Assembly: GCA_023144635.1 (NCBI GenBank)
Contig: JAGLFH010000062.1
Location: 94,820-158,819, forward strand
Reading direction: 5' to 3'
DNA from: Candidatus Auribacterota bacterium
GTDB taxonomy: Bacteria; Auribacterota; JAFGBW01; JAFGJP01
DNA length: 64,000 bases
The notes under the pieces were generated by a model. It was not told where the DNA came from. It saw nothing but the letters and a program-made list of their open reading frames with translations, and made no database searches. This document shows, in pieces, positions 9,075 to 21,292 of the stretch. Made by a program: the position numbers and the translations under genes. The first letter of the stretch is position 1. Each line of letters opens with the position of its first letter.

Positions 9075-9351
9075 AAGAAAAGAAAACTCACCACGAAGGA
9101 CACGAAGAAAAATAAATAAAACACAGTCACAGAGACACAAAGAAGATAGATAGTTTTCTTATCTTTGATAAGGAAACTGACTATCCCCTTCTGATCCTTT
9201 TTCATCTGCGTTTATCTGCGTCCAATTACTTAAAATTATCGCGCTTTCCTGTCTCGCCATAGTTTTAACGAAGGCGGAAGCGCACCTTACTTTTTCGCCG
9301 AAGGCGAACATCTGTGTTAATCTGTGTGTATCTGTGGCTAATTTCTTTTTT
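9075..9351. repeat. Repeat-rich gap between ispF and serS
   Basis: The convergent gap contains 'caccacgaaggacacgaag' (about 9091-9109), 'cacagtcacagagacacaaag' in part (9121-9141), 'ctgatccttttt' and 'gcgtttatctgcgtccaatta' fragments (9197-9230), a GC-rich patch with gaaggcgg/ccgaaggcg arms (9270-9310), and 'tctgtgttaatctgtgtgta' (9311-9330). These belong to the dispersed cacaga family in both orientations. I see no gene and no clear terminator. Confidence 0.6.
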
Positions 9352-10626
9352 TTACTTTTCTATTCTTTTCATGCCACGCATGTAAGGGATAAGTGCATCA
9401 GGTATGGTAACAGAACCATCTTCATTCTGGTAGTTTTCGAGAATTGCTATAAATGTGCGGGGAAGTGCAACACCGGAGCTGTTAAGAGTGTGCACAAATT
9501 CTGTTTTATTTTTACTTTTTCTCTTAAAACGTATATTAGCGCGCCTTGCCTGAAAATCTTCAAAGTTAGAGCATGATGAAACTTCTAAATATCTATCAAG
9601 TCCTGGTGACCATACTTCTATATCATAACACTTTGCTGCAGCAAAACTGATATCTCCTGAAGCAAGTAAAAGTACGCGGTAGGGAAGTTTTAATATCTTA
9701 AGTATTTTTTCACTGCATTTTAAAAGCTCTTCGTGTTCTTTATAAGAATCTTCAGGTTTTACAAATTTGACAAGCTCAACTTTGTCAAACTGATGTACGC
9801 GCGTAATACCTGATGTATCTTTTCCGTAAGAACCTGCCTCCCTTCTAAAACACGGGGTATATGCGACATACCTTACAGGCAATTTATCCTCCTGCAAGAT
9901 TTCATCCCTGTGAATATTTGTAACAGGAACTTCTGCTGTAGGAATAAGAAAGAATTTTTTATCCTCGAGATCATACATATCTTCTTCCATCTTTGGGATC
10001 TGTCCTGTCCCGAACATCGATTTTCTGTTTACGATAAAAGGAGGAGCTATCTCTTTAAAGCCATGATCCTCTACATGAACATCTATCATAAGGTTTATAA
10101 GAGCTCTTTCAAGAAGAGCACCTGCTCCCTTAAAAAGAGCATATCCGCTTCCTGTTATTTTAGAAGCCCGTTTTATATCTAAAATATCAAGATTTTCACC
10201 GATCTCATCATGGGGTTTCGGTTTAAAATCAAAAGTTCTTTTTTCTCCCCAACTCATTATCTCTTTATTAAAAGAAGCATCTTTGCCAACAGGAGTACTC
10301 TCGTGAGGCAAATTAGGAATGCGTATCATTATTTCATAGATCTCTTTTCCCCTTGAAACAACTATTTCATCCGCTTCCTTTATCTCATCAGAAAGTTTTT
10401 TCATTTTATCAAGTATATCGCCAGCATCTTTCCCTTCACGCTTTAAAACACCGATCTCTTTTGAAGCAGAGTTTCTCTCATGCTTTTTTTCTTCCACTTG
10501 AACAAGCAAAGACCTCTTCTCTTCATCAAGCACCAAAAGATGATCTATATCAGTTTGCGTATTCTTTGCTCTGCAGCCTTTTTTTACTGCTTCCGAGTTC
10601 TCACGGATAAAATGCATATCAAGCAT
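9352..10626 (-). CDS. serS: Seryl-tRNA synthetase
   Basis: This class II aminoacyl-tRNA synthetase charges tRNA-Ser. The 424 residues comprise an N-terminal long antiparallel coiled-coil arm (about 30-105, rich in E/K) and a catalytic domain. The catalytic domain has motif 2 TPCFRREAGSYGKDTSGITR with the following HQFDKVELVKF, and a motif 3 region NSSGVALPRTFIAILENYQ near the C-terminus. The protein ends DALIPYMRGMKRIEK, as is typical. It is the last gene of the dnaN-recF-DUF721-gyrB-gyrA-serS run; 20 nt separate it from gyrA. Confidence 0.97.
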   Translation of the reverse strand: MLDMHFIRENSEAVKKGCRAKNTQTDIDHLLVLDEEKRSLLVQVEEKKHERNSASKEIGVLKREGKDAGDILDKMKKLSDEIKEADEIVVSRGKEIYEIMIRIPNLPHESTPVGKDASFNKEIMSWGEKRTFDFKPKPHDEIGENLDILDIKRASKITGSGYALFKGAGALLERALINLMIDVHVEDHGFKEIAPPFIVNRKSMFGTGQIPKMEEDMYDLEDKKFFLIPTAEVPVTNIHRDEILQEDKLPVRYVAYTPCFRREAGSYGKDTSGITRVHQFDKVELVKFVKPEDSYKEHEELLKCSEKILKILKLPYRVLLLASGDISFAAAKCYDIEVWSPGLDRYLEVSSCSNFEDFQARRANIRFKRKSKNKTEFVHTLNSSGVALPRTFIAILENYQNEDGSVTIPDALIPYMRGMKRIEK

Positions 10627-10646
10627 AAAAAACCTCTTTATAAAAA

Positions 10647-13181
10647 CTATTCTTTACTATCTTCTTCATTATTTTCACTAGCAGAAGAATTTTCAGCATC
10701 AACATCATTTGCATCAGCATCAATGCCATTCTCACCGTCAACCGCAGCCTCTTTATCCTCTTCAACCTGTGTCACGGCAACTACCTTATCAGTTTTACTA
10801 AGTCCTACTATTTTAACACCTTGAGTGTTTCTTCCTATAACTGAAATACCTTTTACAGGCATCCTTACCATTTTACCTAAAAGCGTTATAACCATTATCT
10901 CATCAGGATCATTGACTTTTAAAGCACCTACAACATGGCCGTTTCTTTCCGTTGTCTTTATGGCAATAATACCTTTACCGCCTCTTCCCTGAAGACGATA
11001 TGCTTTAGCTTCCGTCCTCTTACCATGTCCATTTTCACAAATAGCAAGAAGAGAACCTTGAAGATCATGTCCTACAATTTCAGAAGCAACAACGTGATCT
11101 TTTTTGCCAAGTCTTATACCGATTACACCTGCAGCAGTTCTTCCCATCTCACGGATAGCATCCTGCGCAAAATGAATACTCAGCCCGTTTCTGGAAAGAA
11201 GTAGTATTGAATCACCTTCCTCACAAAACTTTGCCGATATAAGCTCATCATCTTCACGTATATTAATTGCACGTATACCATTTTTACGAGGATTCGAAAA
11301 TTCTTTTAGATTTGTTTTCTTTACTATTCCTTTTTTTGAACACATGAAAACAGAATATTTCTCATCAAATTTACGAACCTTTATCATGGCCGCAATAGAA
11401 TCATCATTTGGAAGCGACAGTATATTTACAAGAGCTTTACCTTTCCATGTTCGGCCGCCTTCCGGTACCAGATAGACTTTTAGCCAGTGGAGCTGTCCCT
11501 TTTTTGTAAAAATAAGTATGTAATCATGCGTAGATGCGGTGAATAAATGCTCGACATAATCCTCACTTATCATGTTTACACCAGAAACACCTTTTCCGCC
11601 TCTTTTCTGCTGGCGGTAAACGCTTACAGGTGTACGTTTGATATAACCACGATGACTTACTGTTATTACGCAACCCTGATCAGCTATAAGATCCTCAATA
11701 TTAATATCTGTCTCATCAGCAACGATCTCAGTTCTACGCTCATCTTTATACTTCCTTTCCATATCATCCATATCTGTTTTTATGATATTCAAGACTTTTT
11801 GTTCACTTGCAAGAATAGATTGAAGCCTTTCGATCTCTTTTATTAGGTTTAAATATTCCTTCTCTATTTTGTCAGATTCAAGATTTGTAAGCTGATATAA
11901 ACGCATATTTAAAATAGCTTCTGCCTGCTCTTTACTTAAATCATATTTTGCTATCAGCTTTTTCTCTGCTAACTGACGATCACCTGCCTTTTTTATGATC
12001 TTTATTATTTCATCAATGTTAGCAAGAGCTACCTTAAATCCTTCAAGGATATGCGCCCGCCTTTGTGCTTTATCAAGATCAAACTGCGTTGCTCTCCTGA
12101 TAACATTTTTCCTGTGGTCGATAAATGCAAGGATCATATCTTTTACAGGCATTACTTTTGGCCGTCCATTATCTATAACAAGCATTATGGCATTAAAAGT
12201 TGTCTGCAGCTGAGTATGCTTGTAAAGTTTGTTAAGAACAACTTTACCATTTTCACCACGCTTCAGCTCAATAACGATCCTCATACCATCTTTATCCGAC
12301 TCATCCCTAATATCAGAGATGCTTGTTATTACTTTACTGCGAACAAGAGATACCATCTTATCAAGAAGTGATGATTTATTTACTGCGTAAGGTATTTCTG
12401 TTATTATTATCTGGTCTTTATTGTGCTTTCCTGGTTCTATACCTGCTTTACCGCGAAGCTTTATATGTCCTCTTCCGGTTTCATACATCTTTAGAATAGG
12501 ATCTCTTCCGCAAATAATACCTCTGGTCGGAAAATCAGGACCTTTTAATACCTGCATGATATCTTTTACTCCAACATCAGGGTTCTCAATTATTAATCTC
12601 ACCGTCTCTGCCAGTTCTACAACATTATGCGGCGGAATATTTGTTGCCATTCCTACGGCTATACCCGATGAACCGTTCAAAAGAAGAGTCGGTATTCGTG
12701 TAGGAAGGACTTTGGGTTCTTCAAGCGAACCATCAAAATTAGGCTGAAAATCAACGGTATTCTTTTCAATATTGTTCATCAGCTCTTCAGCAATACGCTC
12801 CATACGTGATTCTGTATAACGCATGGCCGCTGCATTATCTCCATCGATCGAACCAAAATTCCCCTGACCATCCACAAGAGTATATCTCATAGCAAAACTC
12901 TGAGCCATCCTTACAAGAGCACCGTAGACCGATGAATCTCCGTGAGGATGATACTTACCTAAGACCTCTCCTACAACACGGGCACATTTTTTATAAGGTT
13001 TATTATGTAAAAGCCCTAATTCATGCATGGCATAAAGAACTCTTCGGTGTACCGGCTTTAGCCCGTCGCGCACATCAGGAAGAGCCCGCCCAACAATAAC
13101 GCTCATAGAATAATCTATGTACGACGTTTTCATTTCCTCTTCAATAGAGATGGGAATTATTCTTTCGTTCCTTGTATACAT
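10647..13181 (-). CDS. gyrA: DNA gyrase subunit A
   Basis: GyrA breaks and rejoins DNA in the A2B2 gyrase that introduces negative supercoils. The 844-residue protein has the N-terminal breakage-reunion domain with the catalytic tyrosine in AMRYTESRM, then the GyrA C-terminal beta-pinwheel, including the GyrA-box-like [11 protein letters not shown]. It ends in an acidic, low-complexity tail. In the quinolone-determining segment [15 protein letters not shown] the position equal to E. coli Ser83 is Ser, but that equal to Asp87 is Gly. It is 35 nt downstream of gyrB on the same strand. Confidence 0.97.
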   Translation of the reverse strand: MYTRNERIIPISIEEEMKTSYIDYSMSVIVGRALPDVRDGLKPVHRRVLYAMHELGLLHNKPYKKCARVVGEVLGKYHPHGDSSVYGALVRMAQSFAMRYTLVDGQGNFGSIDGDNAAAMRYTESRMERIAEELMNNIEKNTVDFQPNFDGSLEEPKVLPTRIPTLLLNGSSGIAVGMATNIPPHNVVELAETVRLIIENPDVGVKDIMQVLKGPDFPTRGIICGRDPILKMYETGRGHIKLRGKAGIEPGKHNKDQIIITEIPYAVNKSSLLDKMVSLVRSKVITSISDIRDESDKDGMRIVIELKRGENGKVVLNKLYKHTQLQTTFNAIMLVIDNGRPKVMPVKDMILAFIDHRKNVIRRATQFDLDKAQRRAHILEGFKVALANIDEIIKIIKKAGDRQLAEKKLIAKYDLSKEQAEAILNMRLYQLTNLESDKIEKEYLNLIKEIERLQSILASEQKVLNIIKTDMDDMERKYKDERRTEIVADETDINIEDLIADQGCVITVSHRGYIKRTPVSVYRQQKRGGKGVSGVNMISEDYVEHLFTASTHDYILIFTKKGQLHWLKVYLVPEGGRTWKGKALVNILSLPNDDSIAAMIKVRKFDEKYSVFMCSKKGIVKKTNLKEFSNPRKNGIRAINIREDDELISAKFCEEGDSILLLSRNGLSIHFAQDAIREMGRTAAGVIGIRLGKKDHVVASEIVGHDLQGSLLAICENGHGKRTEAKAYRLQGRGGKGIIAIKTTERNGHVVGALKVNDPDEIMVITLLGKMVRMPVKGISVIGRNTQGVKIVGLSKTDKVVAVTQVEEDKEAAVDGENGIDADANDVDAENSSASENNEEDSKE

Positions 13182-13216
13182 CGCTTTTTATTTCCTTTCT
13201 CTGTTAATAAATAATT

Positions 13217-15628
<2,412 letters not shown>

Positions 15629-15794
15629 TCATTTTCCTCCATTCACTTACAAATTCATTATTCAGTGGTAATGACTGTGATACTAAAAAGATGCAAACGA
15701 TAATACTTTTTTGGCTTTTTGTAAAGTGCTTTATATATTTACCGTTATGATACCCGTATTTCTTGCAACTCATCTACTGCAAATAAGTAACGGG

Positions 15795-16106
15795 TTAGAT
15801 CACGCCAATTTTAAATCTTATATCTTTTATCTTTTTATTCTTAACTTGTATCCTTTTTAAAATATCCATTTTTGAAAAATTATTAAGCTCGTTAAGCCAA
15901 ACAGGTGAATCTACTTTTACTATCAGACACCTGCCCACAACACCTGTTGGCTCTGAATGCTTAGCAATAACTTCACCCACAATCTCCTTCCATGAAGTAG
16001 CTATAAAAACATAGCTCATTCTTTCTTCAAGTCCGAGCTTTGCATATACACCCGGAAGGATATCTCCTATTGACTTTTCTCTGTTATTTTTGCCAATTCT
16101 TCTCAT
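15795..16106 (-). CDS. DUF721 protein, DciA-like
   Basis: This small 103-residue protein of the DUF721 family has the typical middle segment WKEIVGEVIAKHSEPTGVVG and the following LIVKVDSPVWLNELN. DciA members load or regulate the replicative helicase in bacteria lacking DnaC/DnaI; others are uncharacterised. Its ATG overlaps the last base of recF (ATG at 16104-16106, recF stop ending at 16106), so the two are translationally coupled. The position between recF and gyrB is a common context for this family. The helicase-loading role is inferred from family and neighbourhood. Confidence 0.8.
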   Translation of the reverse strand: MRRIGKNNREKSIGDILPGVYAKLGLEERMSYVFIATSWKEIVGEVIAKHSEPTGVVGRCLIVKVDSPVWLNELNNFSKMDILKRIQVKNKKIKDIRFKIGVI

Positions 16107-17206
16107 TATTTGGCAATATTACCTTTTTCAACTTTAAAAACATTTACCGACTTTCTACTTTTTAAGATCTCATTTAAAATACTTTTTTCTGTTGTCATAC
16201 AAAATATCTGCCTTTTCTCTCCAAAGATCTTATATAGATTTTCACGTCTATCCTCATCAAGCTCATTAAATATTTCATCCAAAAGCAAAGCAGGTTCGCT
16301 TGCAGAAAAAGATTTAATATTCTCTGCCTCAGCAAGTTTAAGAGCTATTCCTATACTTTTCCTTTGTCCGGCTGAAGCAAATTTATTTGCAGGCCTTTTG
16401 TCTAATAAAAAACAAAGATTATCACGATGCGGACCTACAAGGGTATATTTCCTTTCCCTTTCCTTTAGGGAAGATTCTTCTAATTTCTTTTCATAATTTT
16501 TTGCTAATGCAACCTCATCTTCTCCGTCTACCTGAGAGACATATTGCAACTCAAGTTCTTCTCTTTCATAAGAGATCTTTTTAAGATTAAGCCTTGCAAA
16601 TATACTAAGACGCTTTATCGCCTGTATTCTTGCTTTATAGATGCCTGAGCCAAGAGATATAAGTTTCTGTGTCCACACCTTTAACTGCCTGCGCGCAGAA
16701 GCCCCTTCCTTTTTAAGAAGTACATTCCTGAATCTCAATACCTTTTCATACTGAATAAGGGTTTTAAGGTAATCCGGTATACTCTGTGAAAGCTGTATAT
16801 CTAAAAAACGCCTTAAAGCTAAAGGTGACTGCATTACAAGATCAAGGTTGTCATTTGTAAAAAGAACTATAGGGAAAAGCCCTATAATTTTTTCTATTGT
16901 CGTAATAGATTCACTGTTTAAAAAAAAATTCTTCTTACTTTTTCCGTATAAAGCTTTGATCTTTTTAGGTGTTGTTGCAGTTTCTACTTGAGCCTGTAAC
17001 AAAAACGATTCCACACCATAGCGTGGAATCTCAGAGATATTTTTTGTCTTAAAAGATCTCAATGTCGACAAAAAATATATTGCCTCCAGTATGTTTGTCT
17101 TACCTTGAGCATTTTTTCCAAAGAACACGTTCCAACATGGGCACAATTCCAATTCTGCCCTATATATATTTCTAAAATCTATAATTGTAAAATCTTTTAT
17201 CCACAA
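16106..17206 (-). CDS. recF: DNA replication and repair protein RecF
   Basis: RecF is an SMC-like ATPase that helps load RecA at single-strand gaps. Motifs: FRNIYRAELEL, Walker A FGKNAQGKTNILEAI near the N-terminus, the signature region FASAGQRKSIGIALKLAEAE, and Walker B ALLLDEIFNELDEDRR. I place the start at a TTG at 17204-17206, preceded by GAGG (17212-17215) with 5-nt spacing, which gives the usual short N-terminus before IKDFTIIDFRN. A GTG seven codons upstream (17225-17227) inside the dnaN end lacks a ribosome site. The gene starts 7 nt after the dnaN stop codon. Confidence 0.93.
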   Translation of the reverse strand: MWIKDFTIIDFRNIYRAELELCPCWNVFFGKNAQGKTNILEAIYFLSTLRSFKTKNISEIPRYGVESFLLQAQVETATTPKKIKALYGKSKKNFFLNSESITTIEKIIGLFPIVLFTNDNLDLVMQSPLALRRFLDIQLSQSIPDYLKTLIQYEKVLRFRNVLLKKEGASARRQLKVWTQKLISLGSGIYKARIQAIKRLSIFARLNLKKISYEREELELQYVSQVDGEDEVALAKNYEKKLEESSLKERERKYTLVGPHRDNLCFLLDKRPANKFASAGQRKSIGIALKLAEAENIKSFSASEPALLLDEIFNELDEDRRENLYKIFGEKRQIFCMTTEKSILNEILKSRKSVNVFKVEKGNIAK

Positions 17207-17213
17207 ATTGACC

Positions 17214-18314
17214 TCAGTTTGAAACACGCATTGGCATTATAACGTGCAAAAATTCTTTATCGGTAGTAATAACACCTGCTGTTGAATTTTCAGGGAACAT
17301 TATTGTAAATTCTTTTTCCTCAATATTTTTCATAACATCCATCAGGTATCCAGGATTAAATGCTGTAATAAAATCGCCCCCGTCATAATCAATGGATATT
17401 TCTTCCTTAGCCTCACCAAGTTCCGGTGTATTTGCTGAAAGAACACAGCTACCTTTTGAAAAAGTAAGCTTTACGGAGTTTGCCCTTTCACTTGTAAAAA
17501 GCGAAGTTCTTGTCAAAGCATCCAAAAAAGTCTGTCTATTTATTTTTATAGGAACACCTGTACCCTTAGGAATAACAGCGTCATAGTTAGGGAAATTACC
17601 TTCTATTAATTTTGTTATAAGAGAAAAATTTCCCACCGAGAACTTTACCTGATTTTCACGAAAATATACTGTAAGATCTTCTTCCGAATCAAGAAGTTTT
17701 GAAAGTCCCTGTACTGTTTTTGAAGGAATAATAAAATCTGCTTTTACATCTTTTCTTTTACTTGTCTCAATACTTACGAAAGAAAGTCTTCTGCCGTCTG
17801 TAGAAACAGCTGTTATCTTATTTCCGTTGAAAATAAAATAAATACCATTTAAAACATAACGAGATTCATCCTTTGATACAGCAAAAGCAGTCCGCTTAAC
17901 TATTTTCTTAACATTTTTTGTGTCCATAGTCCACGAATCAGCCTTGTTAAACTCAGGAAGCTTAGGAAAATCCTCACCCGGAAGCCCAAGAAGCTTTAAC
18001 TGAATATGAGGTTTACAAATTATTTCTGCGACATTACTGTCATTAATATCAATAGTTATTGGCTGATCAGGAAGAGATTTGATTATATCAAAAAGCTTTT
18101 TCGCAGGAAGAGCTGCTTTACCTGGTTTTATTACTTCTGCAGGACATAATGAGTTAATGCTTATCTCAAGATCAGTTGAAACTATCTCCAATGTCTTGTC
18201 TTTTGCATCAAGAAGTATATTTGCAAGAATAGGTAATGTGCTTTTTGGATTAACGATATTCTGAGCATGCTGTAAATGATTCAAAAGATCGCCTTTTGAA
18301 CAAATAATCTTCAT
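17214..18314 (-). CDS. dnaN: DNA polymerase III beta subunit (sliding clamp)
   Basis: The clamp tethers DNA polymerase III to DNA as a ring dimer. The 366 residues cover the three clamp domains. The N-terminus reads MKIICSKGDLLNHLQHAQNI, and the C-terminus MPMRVSN is a variant of the usual MPMRL ending. GGAGG lies 7 nt before the ATG. The gene heads the dnaN-recF-DUF721-gyrB-gyrA-serS run. dnaA, often next to dnaN, is not here, and the upstream gap has no cluster of DnaA boxes. Confidence 0.97.
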   Translation of the reverse strand: MKIICSKGDLLNHLQHAQNIVNPKSTLPILANILLDAKDKTLEIVSTDLEISINSLCPAEVIKPGKAALPAKKLFDIIKSLPDQPITIDINDSNVAEIICKPHIQLKLLGLPGEDFPKLPEFNKADSWTMDTKNVKKIVKRTAFAVSKDESRYVLNGIYFIFNGNKITAVSTDGRRLSFVSIETSKRKDVKADFIIPSKTVQGLSKLLDSEEDLTVYFRENQVKFSVGNFSLITKLIEGNFPNYDAVIPKGTGVPIKINRQTFLDALTRTSLFTSERANSVKLTFSKGSCVLSANTPELGEAKEEISIDYDGGDFITAFNPGYLMDVMKNIEEKEFTIMFPENSTAGVITTDKEFLHVIMPMRVSN

Positions 18315-18777
18315 GAAAATCCTCCAATTCTAAGTAATATAAAGTAAATATTATTAAGTAATATATATATAATAAATACTAAAAAAATACTAGTAAAATT
18401 ATGTATATATTAGATAAAAAATCGTAGTATTATTATACATTGCAATAAAGAAAGTTAATGAATACAATATAAAGCTTTTATATCCTGTATTTTTCATAAA
18501 AATAGACGATTGGGAGTTTTTATTACTTTTTAGCAGAAAATTTTAGGAAAAGCATAAGACAAAAGATTTGTATACACTTTGTTCTCGTGCTATTTTATAG
18601 GAAAAGGAAGATTTTATTCGTCTCTTTTTACCAGAGGCAAACGGATTATACCGCATCTCCTTCGTTGTCAGTCATTCGCAGTATGTTATACAGCTTCTTG
18701 TCTGACGCCTTGTATCTGCGATATACTCCATTCGTGAAAAAAACAGAACGTTTTTTTATAGTTTTTTTAAGGATAAA
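18315..18777. other. 463-nt divergent gap between dnaN and glyS
   Basis: The dnaN side (18315-18600) is extremely AT-rich and should contain divergent promoters. The glyS side (18626-18735) is clearly GC-richer than its surroundings and looks like a conserved or structured segment; GTCAG (about 18667-18671) could pair with CTGAC (about 18701-18705). Read on the minus strand it contains short open stretches but no gene I would defend. No T-box signature is visible, and no DnaA-box cluster. Confidence 0.5.
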
Positions 18778-18789
18778 ATGGAGGATTTA

Positions 18790-20106
18790 ATGAGCAAAAT
18801 AAAACCAGTTGATCTAATGAGCGAACTTGTATCTCTTTGCAAGAGAAAAGGATTCATTTTTCAATCAAGTGAGATCTATGGCGGCATAAATAGCTGCTAT
18901 GACTTTGGACCCTTAGGAGTTGCTTTAAAAAACAATATAAAAAAGCTCTGGTGGGAAACGATGACATTCCGGTCTGATATTGAAGGGATCGATGCAAGCA
19001 TTATAATGCACCCCAGAGTCTGGGAAGCATCAGGACATGTAGAAAATTTTACTGACCCCCTTATTGACTGCAAAAAATGTAAAAAAAGATTCCGTGAAGA
19101 CAATATAGAGGATAAAAAACAATGCCCTGAATGCGGGGGAGAACTAACTGAAGCCCGCAACTTTAACCTAATGTTTAAAACTTTTATCGGTCCTGTTGAA
19201 GATAAGGCATCAATAGCATATTTAAGACCCGAAACAGCTCAGGGTATCTATGTTAATTTCCTTAATGTCCAAGGATCATGCAGACAAAAACTTCCATTTG
19301 GAATAGCACAAATAGGTAAAGCATTTAGAAATGAAATAACTCCAGGTAACTTCATCTTCCGCACCAGAGAATTCGAGCAAATGGAAATGCAATATTTTGT
19401 CTATCCTGAACAAGCAGATGAAAAGTTCGAATACTGGAAAGAACAGCGAATAAAGTGGCATAGAGATGTCCTTGGCCTTAATGGAGAGAGTTTACGCTTT
19501 CATCAGCATGGCGCAAATGAACTTGCTCATTATGCAAAAGATGCTTTTGACATAGAATTTAAATATCCTTTCGGATGGCAGGAAATAGAAGGAATACACA
19601 ACAGAACAGACTATGATCTGAAACAGCATATGGAATATTCAAAAAAAGATCTTAAGTTTTTTGATGAAGGGAAAAAAGAACGCATTACTCCTTACATTAT
19701 TGAAACATCTGTTGGAGTAGAAAGGACACTTCTGACTATTCTGGTAAATGCTTTCACAAAAGAAGATGATAAAAACGGAGAAAGAATAGTACTTAAACTC
19801 CATCCTCGTGTCGCCCCGTATAAAGCTGCAATATTCCCTCTTGTTAAAAAAGACGGAATGCCTGAAATAGCCAGAAAGATCGAAGATGATCTCAGAAGCG
19901 AATTTCATATCTTTTTTGACATGTCAGGTTCAATAGGAAGACGCTACAGAAGACAGGACGAGATCGGTACTCCTTTCTGTTTTACAGTTGATGGTGAAAC
20001 ATCAAAAGATGAAACAGTGACCATTAGGGATAGAGACACTATGGAACAAAAAAGAATAAATATAAGCGATATTAGAGAGACTCTTCGAAAAAGGATAGCA
20101 TTATGA
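18790..20106 (+). CDS. glyS: Glycyl-tRNA synthetase, single-subunit (eukaryotic/archaeal-like) type
   Basis: This class II synthetase charges tRNA-Gly as a homodimer, unlike the alpha2beta2 enzyme of E. coli. About 438 residues: an N-terminal SSEIYGGINSCYDFGPLG, a zinc-type insert CKKCKKRF...CPECGGEL (about residues 95-122 from this start), motif YLRPETAQGIYVNFLNVQ, FEQMEMQYFV, SVGVERTLLTILVNAF, and the C-terminal GRRYRRQDEIGTPFCFTVD. I choose the ATG at 18790 because GGAGGA (18780-18785) precedes it. An in-frame ATG at 18778 with AAGGA (18769-18773) is also possible. Its stop overlaps the next gene's ATG by 4 nt. Confidence 0.95.
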   Translation: MSKIKPVDLMSELVSLCKRKGFIFQSSEIYGGINSCYDFGPLGVALKNNIKKLWWETMTFRSDIEGIDASIIMHPRVWEASGHVENFTDPLIDCKKCKKRFREDNIEDKKQCPECGGELTEARNFNLMFKTFIGPVEDKASIAYLRPETAQGIYVNFLNVQGSCRQKLPFGIAQIGKAFRNEITPGNFIFRTREFEQMEMQYFVYPEQADEKFEYWKEQRIKWHRDVLGLNGESLRFHQHGANELAHYAKDAFDIEFKYPFGWQEIEGIHNRTDYDLKQHMEYSKKDLKFFDEGKKERITPYIIETSVGVERTLLTILVNAFTKEDDKNGERIVLKLHPRVAPYKAAIFPLVKKDGMPEIARKIEDDLRSEFHIFFDMSGSIGRRYRRQDEIGTPFCFTVDGETSKDETVTIRDRDTMEQKRINISDIRETLRKRIAL

Positions 20107-20447
20107 AGCAAAAAGGGTATTTTCTTATCATGATGTTTTTTATTATGATCATCCTTTCTGCACTTGCAGCAGCATACTCGACATTTGTTATAAGACAGCT
20201 AAAAACAGCAAAGATACTGGAAAATAACGTAGTTAAACAGCATATAGCGATGAGCGGTATAAGATACGCCAAGTACTGCCTTAAAAAAGATGTTACTTTC
20301 AGAAAAACACCTTCGCCTGTCGCTTGCGGAACCGGATATTTTTCTCTTCAAATATCTTCAAAAGATAAACACTTTATAATAGAAAGCAAAGCTTTTTTAA
20401 ATGACAAGGACGAACCCAAAAACATAAAACATATTTATAAAAAATAA
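20103..20447 (+). CDS. PilX/MshP-like pilin or pseudopilin-type protein
   Basis: This 114-residue protein has a type III-like leader KQKG followed by a hydrophobic helix (YFLIMMFFIMIILSALAAAY) and a short amphipathic continuation (QLKTAKILENNVVKQHIAMSG). That pattern matches the N-termini of PilX/MshP minor pilins of type IV pilus systems. The glutamate at mature position 5 is absent, as in several PilX relatives. The C-terminal part is short and without recognised domains. The start codon overlaps the glyS stop (ATGA), and its stop is 2 nt before the fumarase alpha start, so it is wedged between housekeeping genes with no other pilus gene nearby. The family call is tentative. Confidence 0.55.
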   Translation: MKQKGYFLIMMFFIMIILSALAAAYSTFVIRQLKTAKILENNVVKQHIAMSGIRYAKYCLKKDVTFRKTPSPVACGTGYFSLQISSKDKHFIIESKAFLNDKDEPKNIKHIYKK

Positions 20448-20449
20448 TC

Positions 20450-21292
20450 ATGAAAAAGATTTCTTCCGAACAAATTATTGATGCTCTACAAAAAGCCGTT
20501 ATTCGTGCAAATGTTTCTCTTGATGCAAATATAATAGCAATGCTGCGTAATGCAATTAAAAAAGAGGAAAATGAACTTGCATTAAAAATATTGAACATAC
20601 TGCTTGAAAACGCTGAAATTTCACTTTCAAGAAACACTCCACTTTGTCAGGATACAGGTGTTGCTGTTTTATTTGTAACAATAGGAAGTAACGTCAGCAT
20701 AAAAGGCATGCCTCTTGAAAAAGCCATTAACGAAGGAATAAAAGAGGGATATGAAAAGGGCTTTCTTAGAAAATCTATTGTATCCTCACCTATTAAAAGG
20801 ATCAATACCAACACAAACACACCAACTATAATTCATTACAATTATACAGAAGGAGAAGAGTTTATTATTGATCTTCTCATAAAAGGAGGAGGATGCGAAA
20901 ATAAAAGCGCTTTAAAGATGCTAAAGCCCTCCGATGGCATTAATGGTATAAATGATTTTGTTATTGATACCGTTAAATGCGCAGGAGCTGCCGCTTGCCC
21001 TCCATTTTTTATAGGTATTGGCCTTGGAGGAAATTTTGAAAAATGTGCACTTCTTGCAAAAAAGGCACTTCTTCGAGATGTGGGTGCTTTTAATTCAAAA
21101 GAGTATTTAAAGAGTATGGAAGTGGAGTTATTATCTAAAATAAATAAGTTATCAATAGGCCCAATGGGTGTGTCTGGAAAAACAACAGCTTTTTCTGTAG
21201 CAATTGAAGAAGCGCCCTGCCATATTGCATCCTTACCTGTTGCTGTTAATATAGATTGCCATAGCCACAGACACAGAAGGATAGTATTTTGA
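20450..21292 (+). CDS. Class I fumarate hydratase (or tartrate dehydratase) alpha subunit
   Basis: This oxygen-sensitive [4Fe-4S] hydro-lyase subunit interconverts fumarate and malate together with the beta subunit encoded next. The 280 residues include TPLCQDTGVAVLFV, GGGCENKSAL and CAGAAACPPFFIGIGLGGN, which supply the three cluster cysteines. It ends with a segment of the type PVAVNIDCHSHRHRRIVF. Fumarase and L-tartrate dehydratase cannot be told apart by eye; fumarase is more likely as a housekeeping gene. Two nt separate it from the pilin-like gene, and it overlaps the beta subunit by 4 nt. Confidence 0.9.
   Translation: MKKISSEQIIDALQKAVIRANVSLDANIIAMLRNAIKKEENELALKILNILLENAEISLSRNTPLCQDTGVAVLFVTIGSNVSIKGMPLEKAINEGIKEGYEKGFLRKSIVSSPIKRINTNTNTPTIIHYNYTEGEEFIIDLLIKGGGCENKSALKMLKPSDGINGINDFVIDTVKCAGAAACPPFFIGIGLGGNFEKCALLAKKALLRDVGAFNSKEYLKSMEVELLSKINKLSIGPMGVSGKTTAFSVAIEEAPCHIASLPVAVNIDCHSHRHRRIVF

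Noticed and set aside
17207..17227. GTG start for recF inside dnaN
   Set aside because: It lacks a ribosome site and adds seven residues atypical for RecF; a TTG at 17206 has GAGG at proper spacing.
18315..18777. Possible replication origin next to dnaN
   Set aside because: The dnaN-recF-gyrB context invites it, but there is no dnaA gene and no cluster of TTATCCACA boxes. Single boxes at about 17197 (inside recF) and 1901 are not enough.
18626..18777. T-box leader for glyS
   Set aside because: I looked for a T-box (GGTGG-type bulge and terminator) and found neither.
18587..18790. 67-codon frame upstream of glyS
   Set aside because: It overlaps the glyS ribosome site and start and crosses the GC-richer segment in a frame with no recognisable protein pattern.
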